This document shows positions 43,312 through 52,779 of a DNA stretch of 64,000 nt, piece by piece. Source of the stretch: Spiroplasma eriocheiris (GTDB taxonomy: Bacteria; Bacillota_I; Bacilli_A; Mycoplasmatales; Mycoplasmataceae); the NCBI RefSeq assembly GCF_001029265.1, contig NZ_CP011856.1:682001-746000 (forward strand). Direction: 5' to 3'. Within the stretch, counting starts at the first letter, position 1. Each line of letters begins with the position of its first letter. Below the pieces are notes generated by a model. The model did no database searches. It was not told the origin of the DNA and was given only the letters and a program-made list of their open reading frames with translations. The position numbers and the translations under genes are program-made.

Positions 43312-44049
43312 ATGAAAAATCGAAAAAAGAGAACCCGCGAAATATTAACCGATGCGGTTGTTGAAATTAGACATATTAAAAAAAGTTTTAATAAAAAAAC
43401 CATCTTAGAAGATGTTAATGCCACAATTTATCCTGGTGATCGAATTGCCCTTGTTGGGGCGAATGGTAGTGGGAAATCATTATTATCAGAAATTATTGGT
43501 CAATTAATTGAACCAACTAGTGGAAAAATTATCTATCGTTTTGATAATCCCAAGCGACACATTGGAATGTTGTTAAATGGTCTTGATTGGCCTCCTGGAG
43601 TGCGGGTGTGTGATGCTATTAATTTATACCGGTGAATTTATAAAGATTTAGATGAAACTTGAATTAATCTTTTAATTGCCCATTTTAAACTACAGACCCA
43701 TTATAAAAAATATATTACCCAATTAACTCCTGAATATAAACAATTATTTAACATGGTGATTTCAATTATTCATAATCCTAGTTTAATTATTTTTGACCGC
43801 TCGCTAACTGATGTTGATTTACAATGACAATATGTAGTGCGAAAAATTATTTCAGAAGTTCTTTTTAATGATAATACCCGTTCCGAAATCTTTATTACCC
43901 ACATGGTAAATATTATTCAAGATTTATGTAACCGCATTTGGCTAATTCATGAGGGAAAAATTCTCATTGATGATACAGTAGAAAATATTGTTGCCAAATA
44001 TGGTTCGGTTGAAACTTTCTTAGATAATTACTTTAAAGGAAATTTATAA
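43312..44049 (+). CDS. ABC ATPase with degenerate signature and Walker B (245 aa)
   Basis: Walker A is intact (GANGSGKS, near residue 56). The signature position reads LTPEYKQ instead of LSGGQ, and Walker B reads LIIFDRSLTD, with Arg where the catalytic Glu normally stands. The switch His is present (IFITHM). The gene lies between two related permease genes with gaps of 16 and 3 bases. Loss of both catalytic elements suggests a nucleotide-binding but poorly hydrolysing subunit, or an ATPase decaying in function. Confidence 0.88.
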
Positions 44050-44052
44050 AAA

Positions 44053-44823
44053 ATGAGACTTTTTCGGATTTTATTATACCATTTCTTCCATAAGAGTAAT
44101 GTTTTCTACCTATCAGTCTTATTTGGTTATCCCCTGCTAATTGTGATTGTTGCATGTTCTCTACATGCTGATTTTCCAATTACCTTACCAACTTATATTT
44201 CGGTTGGAATTATCCTGGCAACTGTTATTGTCTTACCAAATTTTTTAATTCAATACCGCAAAATTGAATTTATTTACCGGTTAAAAGCAACCACGATGAA
44301 TATTTATTGAATAATTGCAAACATTTGTTTATTCTTTCTATTTATTGTGGTATTAATCACCATTTGAATGTTCTTATGAGCAATGATCTTTCCCCAACAA
44401 CGAATGCTTGTTAAAACTATTAACTGAGGAATTTTCATCTTAGGAATTTTCTTAACAACAACAATGGGGATTGCGATTGGTTTTTGTGCTGGGGGTATTT
44501 TTAAAAGTAACTCGGTTTCGTTAATTATTATGTTTTCAATGTTCCTAATTCCACTCTATTTAGGAGGAGTTACCATTCCCTTAGACATTATTTATAATAA
44601 AGCACCCTGGTTATTCTATTTAACCCTCGCTATCCCGTTTAAATACCCGGTAAGTATCCTCCAATTAGCTTGAGGGGGCGATATTAATGGAATGAAAGTT
44701 ATTAGTAGTACTGGTCACTTAATTAATGTTGGTTTTCCCAATATTTGAATTGGAATTATTGTTTCGTTAGCTGTTAGCGGATTATTAATTTTCTTAGGTG
44801 TTAAATTCTTCCGGTTACGTTAA
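44053..44823 (+). CDS. ABC-2 type permease (256 aa)
   Basis: Starts 3 bases after the ATPase stop and has six spans. QYRKIEFIYRLKATTMNIYW is the coupling region and GIAIGFCAGGIFKSNSVSL the span-4 loop, matching the partner permease at 42495. It ends the operon. Confidence 0.85.
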
Positions 44824-44848
44824 ATCTCTAATGTTAGAGATTTTTTTA
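44822..44848 (+). terminator. Terminator of the ABC-2 operon
   Basis: AAATCTCTAA-TG-TTAGAGATTT plus T run; it begins inside the stop codon. Confidence 0.92.
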
Positions 44849-44854
44849 TGCCAA

Positions 44855-45005
44855 AATAAAAAACAACCCGGGTGAGGTTGTTTTTATAGGGTATCCATGA
44901 AGTATAAGAAAATATAATACAAAGTATGGTCATATTCTGATAGGGCTAAACTTGTGCTTTAAATTATTATTAATTAAAAGAACAAATCTTATACTTCTCT
45001 AGACA
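44855..45005 (-). ncRNA. Candidate small RNA, about 150 nt, with strong promoter
   Basis: On the minus strand TTGAAA-16-TATAAT (45034-45039 and 45012-45017) leads into an RNA whose ends pair perfectly: GAAGTATAAGA (44987-44997) with TCTTATACTTC (44899-44909). A terminator AACAACC / GGTTGTT plus T run follows (44858-44885). The interior is A/T-rich and unpaired or weakly paired. A long closing stem with an open middle, near 150 nt and with a strong promoter, recalls 6S RNA; sequence alone cannot settle it. No ORF with a ribosome site fits. Confidence 0.55.
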
Positions 45006-45011
45006 CTTTTT

Positions 45012-45039
45012 ATTATATATGGGTATGAATAAATTTCAA
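45012..45039 (-). promoter_or_regulatory. Promoter of the candidate 150-nt RNA
   Basis: TTGAAA, 16 bases, TATAAT; the best match to a sigma-70 type promoter in the window. Confidence 0.75.
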
Positions 45040-45076
45040 CAAAAGTTAGCAAACTTTTTGATATTTTTTTAATTTT

Positions 45077-45120
45077 TGGAATGAATTTGGAACAAAAATG
45101 GAACAAAATTGGAACAAAAA
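45077..45120. repeat. Four 11-base direct repeats with phased A tracts
   Basis: TGGAACAAAAA, TGGAACAAAAT and TGGAACAAAAA run head to tail (45088-45120), preceded by the degenerate TGGAATGAATT. The A tracts recur every 11 bases, about one helical turn, and should bend the DNA. They lie about 70-115 bases upstream of the small RNA start. Confidence 0.85.
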
Positions 45121-45225
45121 TGATATTATTATAGACCCTTAATAAATAAAGGACTTTTAATCATTAATACGTTTAAATTCCCCTGCTAAATTATCTTTAT
45201 TTTTTTAAACATAAAAAAATATTTG

Positions 45226-45408
45226 AAATAGTTTATCTTAACAAGATTGACTATTTAGCATTTTCAAAGTATGATGGGTGTATTATATAAATATCATTCA
45301 AGAAGATATATAAATAACTAAAAATAGCCAGAATGGATCATGCTAAAATAAATGCAGTAAAATCAAGGATTTTAAACTCCCCTACCGAGTTATCCAACTC
45401 CCCTACCG
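45226..45408 (+). promoter_or_regulatory. Leader region of ispG: hairpin and twin CTCCCCT boxes
   Basis: The hairpin AAATAGT-TT-ATCTT-AAC-AAGAT-TG-ACTATTT is at 45226-45256. Two copies of ACTCCCCTACCG (45376-45387 and 45397-45408) start 21 bases apart, as at 15706. The remaining bases up to ispG at 45468 hold no further gene. Confidence 0.45.
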
Positions 45409-45467
45409 CATCTTATTTCCATTTTTTTCTACTGATTGTCTTTAGTTATTATAAATAGAGGGATAAA

Positions 45468-46553
45468 ATGACAAAAAGAGAACAAACACGAAAAGTTTAT
45501 GTAGGTAACATTCAAATTGGGGGTCAAAATAAAGTGGTTATTCAGTCTATGACTAATACGAAAACTCATAATATTGCCGCGACCTTACAACAAATTAATG
45601 CATTATATAATAAAGGCTGCGAAATTGTACGGGTTGCGGTCCTGGGAATTGATGATGCCTATGCTTTAAAAGAATTAGTAGCAAAATCACCATGTCCATT
45701 AGTTGCTGATATTCATTTTAACTATGAATTTGCCTTAATTGCTGCTGATGCGGGGATTAGTAAGATTCGAATTAACCCCGGGAATATTGGAAAAATTGAA
45801 AATACCCGTAAAGTTGTGGAAAAATGTAAAGAAAAGAAAATTCCGATTCGAATTGGAGTTAACTCTGGAAGTTTACCATTAGATTTAGTTGAAAAATATG
45901 GTTGAACTCCCAAAGCAATGATTGAAAGTGCGCGCCGTCATATTGAAATCTTAGAAAATGAAGAATTTTACGATATTATTTTATCTTTAAAAGCAACCGA
46001 GCCCTTAATGGCAATTGAAGCTTATACCCTAGCTAGTCAAGAGTGAAATTACCCTTTGCATTTAGGAATTACTGAAGCTGGTAGTTATCAAAATGGAACA
46101 ATTAAGTCAAGCGCTGGGTTAAGTCCTCTGCTATTAAATGGAATCGGTGATACAATTCGGATCAGTTTATCTTCAGATCCCATTAATGAAATAGAAGTTG
46201 CAAAGCGCCTATTAAATTCATTAGGTCTATATGATAACATTGTCGATGTAGTTGCTTGCCCAACTTGTGGTCGTTTAGAATTTGATTTATTTGACGTTGT
46301 TCACGAAGTTGAAGAGTATGTCAAAGAAATGAATTTTCCTTTAAAAATTGCGATCTTAGGTTGTGTTGTTAACGGTCCGGGCGAAGCAAAACAAGCTGAT
46401 ATTGGGATTGCTGGGGGAAAAAATGGTGGGATTATTTTTAAAAAAGGCAAAATTTTCAAATCATGCCCTCAAGACCAATTAGTTAGTGAATTAAAACTAT
46501 TAATTGATGAATATTATCAAAATTGAAAAGCTAGCCAAAATATTAATAAATAA
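45468..46553 (+). CDS. ispG: 4-hydroxy-3-methylbut-2-enyl diphosphate synthase (MEP pathway)
   Basis: IspG reduces MEcPP to HMBPP with a [4Fe-4S] cluster. The TIM barrel part has VIQSMTNTKTHN, ADIHFNYEFAL, IRINPGNIG and GVNSGSLP. The cluster ligands are in VACPTCGR and ILGCVVNGPGEA, with the later Glu. The 361 residues match the short bacterial form. It runs through two TGA Trp codons and stops at 46553. It provides isoprenoid precursors, which MiaA also uses for tRNA modification. Confidence 0.95.
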
Positions 46554-46625
46554 AGGTTGATAATTAAAACATTTCCTATTAAATATTACCCATCAGAGGA
46601 AAACCAAATTTCCTGTTACTTATGT

Positions 46626-46631
46626 TATAAT
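46626..46631 (+). promoter_or_regulatory. Extended -10 of the Cys-rich gene
   Basis: TATGTTATAAT near 46621-46631 (TG-n-TATAAT), about 58 bases before the start at 46689. Confidence 0.5.
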
Positions 46632-46688
46632 TTATCTATCAATTTATTTAATTTCAAATAAATTTAAAATTAGTTGGGAGGATATTAT

Positions 46689-46838
46689 ATGGCCGTGTGT
46701 TGTCCAGCTAAAAATCATGAATGTAGTACTTGCCGTACTTGTAGTAAACCAAAAGTTGGTTGTCGTTCATGTTTGGTATGTATATCTTGCATTAATTGTG
46801 TTAATAAAGAATGTGCATGCTGTAAAGATAGTCGATAA
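46689..46838 (+). CDS. Small Cys-rich protein (49 aa, 13 Cys)
   Basis: Starts at ATG with TTGGGAGGA 7 bases upstream and stops next to a strong terminator, with its own extended -10. Cysteines at 4, 5, 12, 15, 18, 25, 28, 31, 34, 37, 42, 44 and 45 form two runs with period 3 (CxxCxxC and CxxCxxCxxCxxC) and a final CxCC. More than one residue in four is Cys. This pattern suggests a metallothionein-like metal store or a metal sensor or chaperone. It ends in KDSR, recalling the HSRK end of the Cys-rich protein at 6614..6745. I know no family. Confidence 0.75.
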   Translation: MAVCCPAKNHECSTCRTCSKPKVGCRSCLVCISCINCVNKECACCKDSR

Positions 46839-46871
46839 AAAAATAACTTATTAAATAAGTTATTTTTTTAA
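46837..46871 (+). terminator. Bidirectional terminator
   Basis: AAAAAATAACTTATT-AA-ATAAGTTATTTTTT serves the Cys-rich gene and the convergent phosphatase gene, whose stop is in the hairpin. Confidence 0.9.
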
Positions 46872-47341
46872 TTAGAAATTAAATGGTTATATGGAAATTC
46901 ATTAACTAAGAAATCAAATCATCCCGGGTTTGGATTAATATAAGGATAAATCCGCTCAAATTGTTCAAACGCATTATCAAAGTCTTCATCATTAATATAT
47001 CCCTTGGAAACTAAATACATAAAAACAATTGAAGCACTGCGGTTTACCCCCCAAATGCAATGAACATAAATCTTTTTCGTTTTGATATTATTATCAATGA
47101 TTTTTAACGCTTGAATAATGGTATTGGGATCTAATTCTTGTCAAATTGGATAATCTTTAAAATTAAAATAAACATGTTTATCATCAGTCCAGGCATATTC
47201 ATCTTCGGTTTTGGGGATTTTATGCTTAATAACTTGCTCACGAAAAATTTCTTCGGCACAAGAAATTACTAAATCAGCATCAGGAGGAATATTATGGCGA
47301 TCACCTAAATATAAATTATCTAAAATTTTCTTTGCCGACAT
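46868..47341 (-). CDS. Dual-specificity protein phosphatase (157 aa)
   Basis: The Cys-based phosphatase signature HCIWGVNRS (HCx5RS) lies near residue 95, with the general acid Asp expected upstream in YFNFKDYP. The start ILDNLYLGDR is typical of the DSP fold. The length of 157 is a minimal catalytic domain without a targeting region. It lies 5 bases after nfo in the same direction and is probably cotranscribed. Substrates are unknown; few bacterial DSPs are characterised. Confidence 0.88.
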
Positions 47342-47346
47342 TTGTG

Positions 47347-48273
47347 TTATCTCTTTTCTATTGGTGTTTTCCCATATTTTTGAAAGGGATCAGTAAATTT
47401 TTTAGTTTTAATCATCGTAATTTCTTCTTGGTATGGGGAATGCATTTTGCCATCCTGGTCTTTAACATAGGGTGTTTCTAAAATTTTAACCATATTATTT
47501 AGGCGGGGATGATAAATAATTTTAAGTAAATTATCAAACCCTAAATAACCATAACCAATATTTTCATGGCGATCTTTATGAGCATTTAAGGGGTTTTTAC
47601 TATCGTTAATATGTAAACATAATAAACGATCAAGACCAATCATCTGGTCAAATTCCTCAATGATGCTATCTAAATGCTCTCCTAACTGGTAACCACTATC
47701 ATGTAAATGACAAGTATCCCAACACACCCCTAATTTATCTTTTAACTTAACATTATCAATAATATATTTTAATTGGGTAAAATTAACCCCTAATTCGCTC
47801 CCCTTACCCGCCATAGTTTCTAAAGCAACAAGTGCTTTTTGTTCAGCGGTTAGGACTAAATTTAAACCTTCAACAATCCGGTCTAACCCAACCTGCTCTT
47901 CGGCGCCCACTGCACTACCAGGATGTAAAACTATTGTTTTAATTCCAATTTCATCCGCGCGGGCGATTTCTTTTTTTAAAAATTCGACCGCAATCTCAAA
48001 AGTTTCTTTTTTAAAACTATTTGCCAAATTAATAATATAGGGGGCATGAATAATAACATTATCAATACTTAAATTATTAGCTGCTAATTGTTGATGAAAT
48101 TCAGAGATAAAAAAATTTTTAACATCAACCCGGATCGTGTTTTGTGGAGGACCCGTATAAATCATTAAGGCATTTGCCCCATTATTAAGAGATTCATTTA
48201 AAGCTCCTAATAAATAATTATCTTGTTTATTCATACTAACATGACTACCAATAATTAAATTATAATCTTTCAT
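47347..48273 (-). CDS. nfo: Endonuclease IV (AP endonuclease)
   Basis: It cuts the backbone 5' of abasic sites in base excision repair. The metal-binding residues of the family are visible in IGSHVS, VIIHAPY, TIVLHPGS, ALETMAGKG, CWDTCHLHDSG, LHINDSKN and HENIGYG. Its 308 residues match. ATG 48273 follows TAAGGAG. Confidence 0.95.
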   Translation of the reverse strand: MKDYNLIIGSHVSMNKQDNYLLGALNESLNNGANALMIYTGPPQNTIRVDVKNFFISEFHQQLAANNLSIDNVIIHAPYIINLANSFKKETFEIAVEFLKKEIARADEIGIKTIVLHPGSAVGAEEQVGLDRIVEGLNLVLTAEQKALVALETMAGKGSELGVNFTQLKYIIDNVKLKDKLGVCWDTCHLHDSGYQLGEHLDSIIEEFDQMIGLDRLLCLHINDSKNPLNAHKDRHENIGYGYLGFDNLLKIIYHPRLNNMVKILETPYVKDQDGKMHSPYQEEITMIKTKKFTDPFQKYGKTPIEKR

Positions 48274-48361
48274 TTTTTTACTCCTTATGTTTTAACTTAC
48301 TTAACTTATAATATAATATCATATATAATTAAAATATTGATATTTAAGAAAGGAAAATCTG

Positions 48362-49348
48362 ATGATTAAACCTCCTGAAATTGATGAGATTGAAAAAACA
48401 GTAAGTAAAATTTATGATAATATTGTAACGAAAAAACACGAAAAATTTTTGGCTTGGCAATGAATTAACTTAGTTTTTATTTGTTTAATTAGTATTAGTC
48501 TTTTTATCGCAGTTTTTTCTTATATCCAATGTTTTGACTCGCATTTTAAAACAAATCAGTCCTTATTTTTGCCCTTAGCAATTGTATTTAGTGGGCTATT
48601 TGTAGGGTTACTAATTGGTTTGATGATAATGCGTCGGGGGCAAAATCGTTTAAAAGAAAAAATTAAAGATAATTTTGATCGTCGGATGATTATTAATATT
48701 TATGATCAGGTCTATCAAGAACAAGATAATAACTTAAAATTAAATGATTTAAGTTACCAGTGAAGCATTACACCTCTCAATTTACATCCCCATGATAATT
48801 TTTTAATTAATGACCTCATTTTAGATGGCGTTTATCAACAGTGTCATTTTAATATTGGTTCAATTAGTGAAGCAACTAATACTGTTGTTGATAACTTGGA
48901 ACCAAGTTTAGCACCCCAACCATATAGTATTAATTATTATCGCTATTTATATTTAACAATTAAAAGTGAGCAGTTCCAAAACCAAACGTTAGAAATTACC
49001 CGCAAAATTAAACCACAAAAAAATAACTTAACTTTTGATAACTTCTTTATTTATGATCATCAGAATCCATACATTACTGAGGAATTTAAAGAAAAAGTAA
49101 TTGCCAATATGATTAAAACAAAATTAATTCCTAATCTTAAAATTGAAAACAACATTTTATCAATTAATTTAGCAACAATCAGTACTAACGGGTGAAATGA
49201 TAACTATGATAGCTTTATTAATTTAGAATTTAGTTTAAATAAGCGAATGATGATTGAGCGGATTATTGCGACTATTCAAAAAGATTATGTCACTTTACAA
49301 AAAGCATTAGTATGATTTAACTTAATAAATGAAAAAACTGGTGGGTAA
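48362..49348 (+). CDS. Membrane protein of unknown function (328 aa)
   Basis: Start ATG 48362 with AAAGGAAAATC upstream. Residues 1-32 are soluble and charged. Two membrane spans follow (about 34-58 and 70-95), then a soluble C-terminal domain of about 230 residues with beta-rich segments (YYRYLYLTIKSEQFQNQTLE). The layout of two spans then a soluble domain resembles DUF3137-type proteins of mollicutes, but I am not sure of this. It ends in a terminator hairpin shared with the convergent gene. Confidence 0.65.
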
Positions 49349-49359
49349 CCAGTTTTTTA
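49331..49359 (+). terminator. Bidirectional terminator
   Basis: AAAAAACTGG / CCAGTTTTTT hairpin over the stop codons of both convergent genes. Confidence 0.85.
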
Positions 49360-50574
49360 GTATTTTGAAATTGAGAAATTACCAATTAACTTATCGAGTT
49401 TATGGGATAAGATTTTGGCATCAGGGTCCGAAACCATAATTGCAGCCTTTACATATTTATATTCTAATAAGGATGTTGAACAAATTAAAACTTCGTTATT
49501 AACATATTGCCCGGCAATATTATCCCGAACCGGAATGCGAATAATGTCATTTGAATATTTAATAAATTGAAGCCCAGCGACAATAGCATCTCCTTTTGAA
49601 GTTACAATCATTAAACTACGGTATTTAAATTTTGGAAAGATCAAATCCGTTACAATTGATTGGACAATCACAAATAAATATGACGCAAAAAGAACAGGTC
49701 CAAAGAAGTATTTAATTTTATAAGTAATTAAAGCGTCACCATAAAAACCGTTAATTTCATCAAAATTACTTGGATCAAGACCATTCCCATTGGCTCAAAT
49801 CTCGTTTACATGATTCCGCCAATTGGTACCAAAGTAAACTTCGGTTAAGGTTTGGCGGCTCATTAATAACGTATGAATTAAAACCATAATAATTACAATA
49901 AAATAATTAATAATCCGATTATAATTAGCAATTGATTTTTTATGTTTAACTGAATAATATGCTAAAACAAAATCAGTCCCCGCCGATGAACTGCCTCCTT
50001 TATATAACAAACCATAGGCAACTCCATTTAATAATCCGGCGGCTCCGGCAAAAACAAATAATCAAATTTGATACATTCCTCCAGAATTTTGGTATAAGTC
50101 TAAATTAGCATAATCAACAATAAAGTAGAAACTGCTTGGATTAATAAACGGAATGTAGGCTAAGGCAAAGTGGAAACCATTTTGTAAAATAATATACACA
50201 ATGGTACGAATTGAAAACCGTCATCCAACTTTAATAACTCCAAACACAAATAGCGGAAAATTAATACAAAAATAAAATACTCAATACATTCCGGTTTGCA
50301 TTGTTAATTGTTCTGGCTCACTTCAAATATTAACCGCGATCCCCCGCGCGATGGCAGCAACCCCACTTGGGGTAATTCCGTTACTAGTTGTGGAAGCAAT
50401 GAAATAGTCATAAGCAATAACTCCCACTAAAGCAGCTAATACAATATAAGTATAGTCCCGAAATCGTCGCGACTTAAAATATTCTTTAAAACGGAGGTTA
50501 AACTCTCTTCTTGTAATCCGCTCACGATTTCTAGTTTTTCGCGTTATTTCTATTGTCTCAGATTTATTGTCCAT
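49357..50574 (-). CDS. YitT-type membrane protein (405 aa)
   Basis: The N-terminal 40 residues are basic, then come about six membrane spans (residues 40-290), including GLLNGVAYGLLYKGGSSSAGTD, the glycine-rich loop typical of YitT/DUF161 proteins. The C-terminal 90 residues (MIVTSKGDAIVAGL ... VLICSTSLLEYKYVKAAI) match the DUF2179 soluble domain that usually follows. A related but shorter protein is at 61732. Transport is suspected for the family but no substrate is known. ATG 50574 follows GGTAAGGAAATGG. Confidence 0.8.
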
Positions 50575-50661
50575 TTCCTTACCTTCTAAACTTTATCATC
50601 TAATTATCGAGTGGCATTTTTTAAATTTTATACGTTGATAATTATAACACCTTTTTAAAAT

Positions 50662-50690
50662 AAAAAAACAATCTTATCGATTGTTTTTAA
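50662..50690 (-). terminator. Terminator of fib
   Basis: AAAAACAATC / GATTGTTTTT hairpin after the fib stop. Confidence 0.9.
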
Positions 50691-50697
50691 AAATTAA

Positions 50698-52236
50698 TTA
50701 TTCACTTTTTAAACGAATAGTTACTTTAAATGAACCAACTTTAATTGGGTCATAGTCATTTCTTGTAATATCAACCACAGTGTAATCTCTTTGTAATCTT
50801 TGGTTTAGGTTTCCAAATTTAATTCCACGACTTGCGCCTTTTGTTGAAGGAATAAAGATTGGAATTTTACGATAATCCAATGCGGGTACTGTCATGTAAA
50901 TTACAACTTGTTGGTATGGTGAATCAACATCTTTTAACGCTTCGTTTAAGTATTTAACAAATTCGTTACTTACTAATTGGCTACCAAATTGTTTGTCTTC
51001 AACAAACTCATGTGATTGGTTATGAGTAATGTAGAATGAAATTCTTGCATCACAATTAACTAATAAGTATTTTTGGGGAACAGTTGCTCCGTTATATGTG
51101 TATGATGATTTATCTTGGGCTTTTTCCGCAATTGCAGCAGCAATTTCGTTAGCCACGGTTTCCACTTTATATAATTTTTCAGTGTTTAAATCATATTTGG
51201 CTGATTTATTTCATAATAATTCATCATCATTAACACGAACTTGTTCTAAGAATAATAATTTACGTAATCATTTTTTAGGAGCATTTTTTCATTCATCTTC
51301 TCCTAAAATAACTTTACTTGGTCCTTCGTTGTCTTTAACTTTATTCTTCATAACTTGAATAATGTCTAATGCAACTGGTGATTTTTCTTGTTTATCAACT
51401 AACATTAATGAGGGTCCAAATCCTGATAATACTTTATGAGTATTTGGTTTGAATAATTTAATTCAATCATCATGTTTAATTTCAAATAATTCGTTAATTG
51501 AATCTAAATCATCTGCTGATGATTGTGATAAGTCAATAATGTAACGTGAACTTAATAAGTTAAATAATCTTCTTAATAAGTATTTTAAAGTATTAACTGT
51601 TTCATACATTTTAAATTTATGTAATGGATCATTATCTCATGGTGATAATGCATTGTTATAAATAATTTTTAATGCTAAGTAATTAATACTTGATTTTTTC
51701 GCAACTTGAGCAATTGCTCCTGCTTCAGTATCAATAACATCAATTGTGTGACCATATTTGTCAACCATTTCTTTAAATTGTTTTGAGTTATAGATCAACA
51801 TATCAGCTGTTCCAGTAACCCCTTCAGTTAATCCTAATTTAAAGTCTTTAATAACTTTGGCAAATTCACCATCAAATTGGAATGATTCTGGTTCATTAAC
51901 AATTTGCCCATATTTAATGTCTTTAAATACTGTTAAATCAGCATCACGATAAATAAATTTTGTTGAAATTGTTGTATCAGCAGTATCATGTTTATCATTT
52001 GTTGATAACGCTAAGTCAATATTGATAATTGTTTGTAATCCTGGGTATTTTTCTAATAAGTAAGTTATTGCCATTGCTGCATTAGCTTTTCCATAACCTA
52101 CAGTTGCAATAATAAAAGTTTTCCCATGGTATTTTAGATGTTGGATAACACAGTTTTTTCACCAATACTTTTTAATAGTCTTAATGCTGTGTTTGTCTTT
52201 CATCGTGAAATACGCAGTTGAAATAACTCCAATCAT
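50698..52236 (-). CDS. fib: Fibril protein, Spiroplasma cytoskeleton
   Basis: Fib polymerises into the internal ribbon that gives spiroplasmas their helical shape and takes part in motility. The 512 residues start MIGVISTAYFTMKDKHSIK and are recognisably close to S. citri Fib throughout. The N-terminal half has the fold of MTA/SAH nucleosidases (VDTEAGAIAQVA-type motif reads VIDTEAGAIAQVA). Two of the three acidic catalytic residues of true nucleosidases appear missing: the early Glu is absent from GVISTAYF, and YNNA stands where the Asp is expected, so enzymatic activity is doubtful (inference). GAGGTGAAG precedes the ATG. Confidence 0.97.
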
Positions 52237-52352
52237 ATCTTCACCTCAATTTTCCCTTATAACTAATTTCCTATGTTGTGCCTTACACAAGGTTTCTCAC
52301 CCCTGCGAAATACAACTAGATATATTTTATCTTAAAATGACTTTTTTAACAA
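52237..52352 (-). promoter_or_regulatory. fib promoter and 5' leader
   Basis: On the minus strand TTGTTA (52347-52352), 17 bases, TAAAAT (52324-52329). The leader of about 80 bases contains small hairpins (CCTTGTGTAAGG and TTGTG...CACAA) before the GAGGTGA site; such structure may stabilise this abundant mRNA. Confidence 0.6.
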
Positions 52353-52527
52353 TATCTTTAATAAAAAAAACAAAAAACAAAATTTTCTTCTTGAAAAACA
52401 GAATTAATTATGATTAAATTATTAATTACAATAATTAATTCCTTTATATTTTTTAAATTTTTATGGAAATAAATATGGTGATGAAGTTATAATTTTATTG
52501 TTCTTAAAAATCCAGTAAACTTAAGGT
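52353..52527. other. Intergenic region upstream of fib
   Basis: 175 A/T-rich bases after the second small peptide gene. A weak hairpin CTTAAACCTTAAGTTTA follows that gene. No other ORF. Confidence 0.35.
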
Positions 52528-52764
52528 TTAAGCTAATAAAAAATTGTTAATCATTTGTAACTCGTGATTCACCTTCGTTTGCTGTTGTAATTGTGCAGTT
52601 TGGTGTTCTTGCAATAACTTTTGCTGTTTTTGTTGAATAACAGTACTACTAATTTGGACCCCTACTTGGGCTAATGTCCCAACACAAGACATTATTAAAG
52701 GAATTAACATTCAAAAAAAGCCTCCTTTAATATTTTGAGTTGCTGGAATTGATAATTTTTGCAT
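52528..52764 (-). CDS. Small peptide with double-glycine leader, copy 2 (78 aa)
   Basis: GAAAGGAAG precedes ATG 52764. The first 15 residues, MQKLSIPATQNIKGG, look like a double-glycine leader cut after GG. The rest starts with a hydrophobic stretch (FFWMLIPLIMSCVGTLAQVGVQI) and ends in a Gln-rich amphipathic helix (QQKQQKLLQEHQTAQLQQQ). It starts 15 bases below the similar gene at 52780..53043, so the two form an operon. The layout recalls two-peptide class II bacteriocins or other exported peptides, normally processed by ABC transporters with a C39 peptidase, none of which is in the window. Confidence 0.6.
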
Positions 52765-52779
52765 TCGCTAACTTCCTTT

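Noticed and set aside
45077-45120. CRISPR array or plasmid iteron
   Set aside because: Units are 11 bases with no spacers, and no replication or cas gene is nearby.
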